Origin: Candidatus Heimdallarchaeota archaeon
Lineage (GTDB): Archaea; Asgardarchaeota; Heimdallarchaeia; Heimdallarchaeales; Kariarchaeaceae
Length of the DNA stretch: 64,000 bases
Assembly (NCBI GenBank): GCA_026702845.1
Contig: JADCLS010000015.1
Coordinates: 62,001 to 126,000, forward strand
Reading direction: 5' to 3'
Below the pieces are notes generated by a model. It searched no databases. It saw only the letters and a list, made by a program, of their open reading frames with translations, and had not been told where the DNA came from. Position 1 is the first letter of the stretch, and the number at the start of each line of letters is the position of its first letter. The position numbers and the translations under genes were made by a program. Below are positions 63,548-64,000 of the stretch, one piece after another.

Positions 63548-64000
63548 ATGAAAAAGATAATTCTTGCAGCCCTTTTGATTGGCTCATTCTTTACAATTCT
63601 TGCTCCTGCTACCGTAATGGCACAGGATTATACCTGTACTGAGGCAGATGCTACAGCAACCCTTACAATTAAGGCCATTGCTGGTACTCAATTTGATACT
63701 TCAAAGATCACTGTTACCCCAGATACTTGTTACAAAGTAGAACTAGTCAATGATGATCCCTCCGCAGAGCATAACTTCAAGGTCACTGGTGATCGAGCTC
63801 TTGGTGGAACTGATGATGATTCTGGTTTCCACTTCCTAGTTGGAGGAGAATTCGGAATTGCCTCTGGTGAGACTGATGTTGTATATATCAAGATGCCAGC
63901 AACTGAGGGTAAATACTACTTTTACTGTACAATTTCTGGTCATGAACCCACTATGAATGGAGCTTTCTTTGTTGGTGAAGATCCTGAGGATGCTCCTGGA
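63548..64000 (+). CDS. Secreted blue-copper (plastocyanin/cupredoxin-like) protein, cut by right edge
   Basis: 151 codons to the window end, still open. Signal peptide 1-25 (KKIILAALLIGSFFTILAPA). The cupredoxin domain has type-1 copper ligands His75 (AEHNFKV), Cys127, His132 and Met136 (YCTISGHEPTMNG). Cys30 and Cys61 may form a disulfide. The tail GEDPEDAPG begins an acidic linker, perhaps leading to a membrane anchor. It is a good candidate electron donor to the CuA site of the oxidase encoded at 51.2-54.8 kb. Missing end prevents naming. Confidence 0.88.
   Translation, partial: MKKIILAALLIGSFFTILAPATVMAQDYTCTEADATATLTIKAIAGTQFDTSKITVTPDTCYKVELVNDDPSAEHNFKVTGDRALGGTDDDSGFHFLVGGEFGIASGETDVVYIKMPATEGKYYFYCTISGHEPTMNGAFFVGEDPEDAPG

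Overview
The window looks archaeal and most likely comes from an Asgard archaeon of the Heimdallarchaeia type. Supporting signs are an archaeal-type aspartyl-tRNA synthetase, the RtcB ligase with its partner archease, TATA boxes placed about 20-23 nt before start codons (leaderless mRNAs), low GC, many leucine-rich-repeat (LRR) and TPR proteins, a longin/DENN-like protein, and a complete aerobic haem-copper oxidase operon, a trait reported for some Heimdallarchaeia. This placement is inference; no rRNA or ribosomal protein gene lies in the window.

Layout. 0-1.1 kb: two convergent riboflavin genes (GTP cyclohydrolase II, cut by the left edge, and a RibD/ArfC-type reductase). 1.2-8.1 kb: LRR proteins, a histidine phosphatase, and a minus-strand run of small genes including a 28-residue lysine-rich peptide, a 57-residue acidic protein, a longin plus folliculin/DENN-like protein, a winged-helix protein and a 57-residue histone-fold protein. 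8.3-20 kb: RtcB, a CWH43-like membrane protein with a phosphodiesterase-fold C-terminus, a hybrid histidine kinase, a membrane glycosyltransferase-like gene without a normal start codon, a chemoreceptor, archease and AspRS. 20-25.7 kb: MFS and EamA transporters, a haemoglobin-like globin, and a three-gene family of RHH-like paralogues behind a promoter with repeated ACATGT palindromes. 26-34.4 kb: a secreted subtilisin-like protease, an ABC-2 exporter, a CPBP protease and a regulator. 34.7-40.4 kb: an FtsX/MacB-type exporter with two different ATPases, preceded by a 39-codon leader ORF. 40.5-46.8 kb: TPR protein, PAP2 phosphatase, an orphan oligopeptide ABC ATPase and genes of unknown function.

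47-51.2 kb: a 608-residue LRR protein, then an IS66-family element that has cut a paralogue of an upstream gene. 51.2-54.8 kb: cytochrome c oxidase operon (subunits II-I-III-IV). The motifs in subunit I indicate an A2-type oxidase and CuA is present in subunit II. 54.8-58.3 kb: an LRR gene bracketed by a perfect 46-bp direct repeat, a surface beta-helix protein and a partial copy of the coxB promoter and N-terminus. 58.5-64 kb: a membrane protein with a possible PCI/winged-helix tail, haem O synthase (ctaB), a second hybrid kinase and a secreted blue-copper protein that runs off the right edge.

Functionally, the oxidase, haem O synthase, blue copper protein and globin form an oxygen-related set within 41 kb. 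RtcB and archease serve tRNA splicing or RNA repair. The rest is rich in membrane export, surface proteins and protein-protein interaction repeats. Start codons were moved inward for several genes where a TATA box or Shine-Dalgarno sequence pointed to a later start.
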